Assembly (NCBI GenBank): GCA_050330055.1
Contig: JBHJOF010000337.1
Coordinates: 1-6,403 of the forward strand
Direction of reading: 5' to 3'
Origin: JBHJOF01 sp050330055
GTDB taxonomy: Bacteria; Pseudomonadota; Alphaproteobacteria; Kiloniellales; JAKSDN01
DNA: 6,403 bases
How positions within the stretch are numbered: the first letter of the stretch is position 1; every line of letters begins with the position of its first letter. The position numbers were made by a program, and so were the translations under genes. Below the pieces are notes generated by a model, which was not told the origin of the DNA, made no database searches, and was given only the letters and a program-made list of their open reading frames with translations. Positions 6,301 to 6,403 of this stretch are shown in pieces.

Positions 6301-6403
6301 CCCCTGTGTTGCCTACCAAGGTTGGACCGGTCGTGCCCCTGCATGGTCCGCGCGACCCTGAAGCGGGCAAGCGCCACCCGGACGCCGCCGCGCTCGCTCC
6401 CTC
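6301..6403. other. Downstream end of window, no supported gene
   Basis: The 103 bases after the kinase stop codon contain no ORF with recognisable content. GGACC (6324-6328) and GGTCC (6345-6349) could form a loose 5-bp stem with a 16-base loop. Without a T-run this is too weak to call a terminator. A gene entering from the right edge cannot be excluded. Confidence 0.4.

Noticed and set aside
1..6403. Search for CRISPR repeats, IS ends, long direct repeats and tRNA genes
   Set aside because: Reading through by eye showed no repeated units, transposase motifs, att-like repeats or tRNA cloverleaf sequences. Short repeats could still escape manual reading.

Overview
The window is GC-rich DNA (roughly 70% by eye) with strong G/C preference at third codon positions and short or overlapping gene junctions. 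This suggests a high-GC proteobacterium, most likely an alphaproteobacterium. That placement is inferred from composition and protein flavour; there is no rRNA or other marker gene here. All convincing genes lie on the + strand.

Layout. (1) Positions 1-450 are the 3' end of a glycerol kinase gene (glpK) cut by the left edge. It is followed by a perfect 7-bp inverted repeat. (2) Positions 505-648 hold a very small hydrophobic ORF, probably a single-pass membrane peptide, in a position where an annotation could easily miss it. (3) Positions 649-993 are a leader region of about 345 bp with no recognised gene. (4) Positions 994-3809 are a tightly packed three-gene operon with overlaps of 17 and 11 bp. 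It encodes a DAO-type FAD amino-acid oxidoreductase, a small [2Fe-2S] protein, and an FAD/NAD-type oxidoreductase with a C-terminal BFD-like [2Fe-2S] domain. (5) Positions 3810-3966 are a 157-bp intergenic region with a GC-rich hairpin. (6) Positions 3967-6300 encode a 777-aa hybrid sensor histidine kinase: two-helix membrane hairpin, PAS, HisKA, HATPase, REC, REC. (7) The last 103 bases contain no supported gene.

How the genes fit together. The three oxidoreductase genes have the composition of the heterotrimeric dehydrogenases related to hydrogen cyanide synthase (HcnABC), opine oxidase (OoxAB) and D-hydroxyproline dehydrogenase (LhpBEF). The DAO-type subunit oxidises the C-N bond of an amino acid, imino acid or opine. 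The iron-sulfur centres and second flavin carry the electrons onward, probably to the respiratory chain. The substrate cannot be read from this window. The neighbouring kinase has no DNA-binding partner regulator or HPt domain here, so a regulatory link to the dehydrogenase is only a possibility.

I did not find a mobile element, CRISPR array, tRNA/rRNA gene or clearly new system. The least-explained parts are the small membrane ORF with a hairpin over its ribosome-binding site, and the leader region before the operon.
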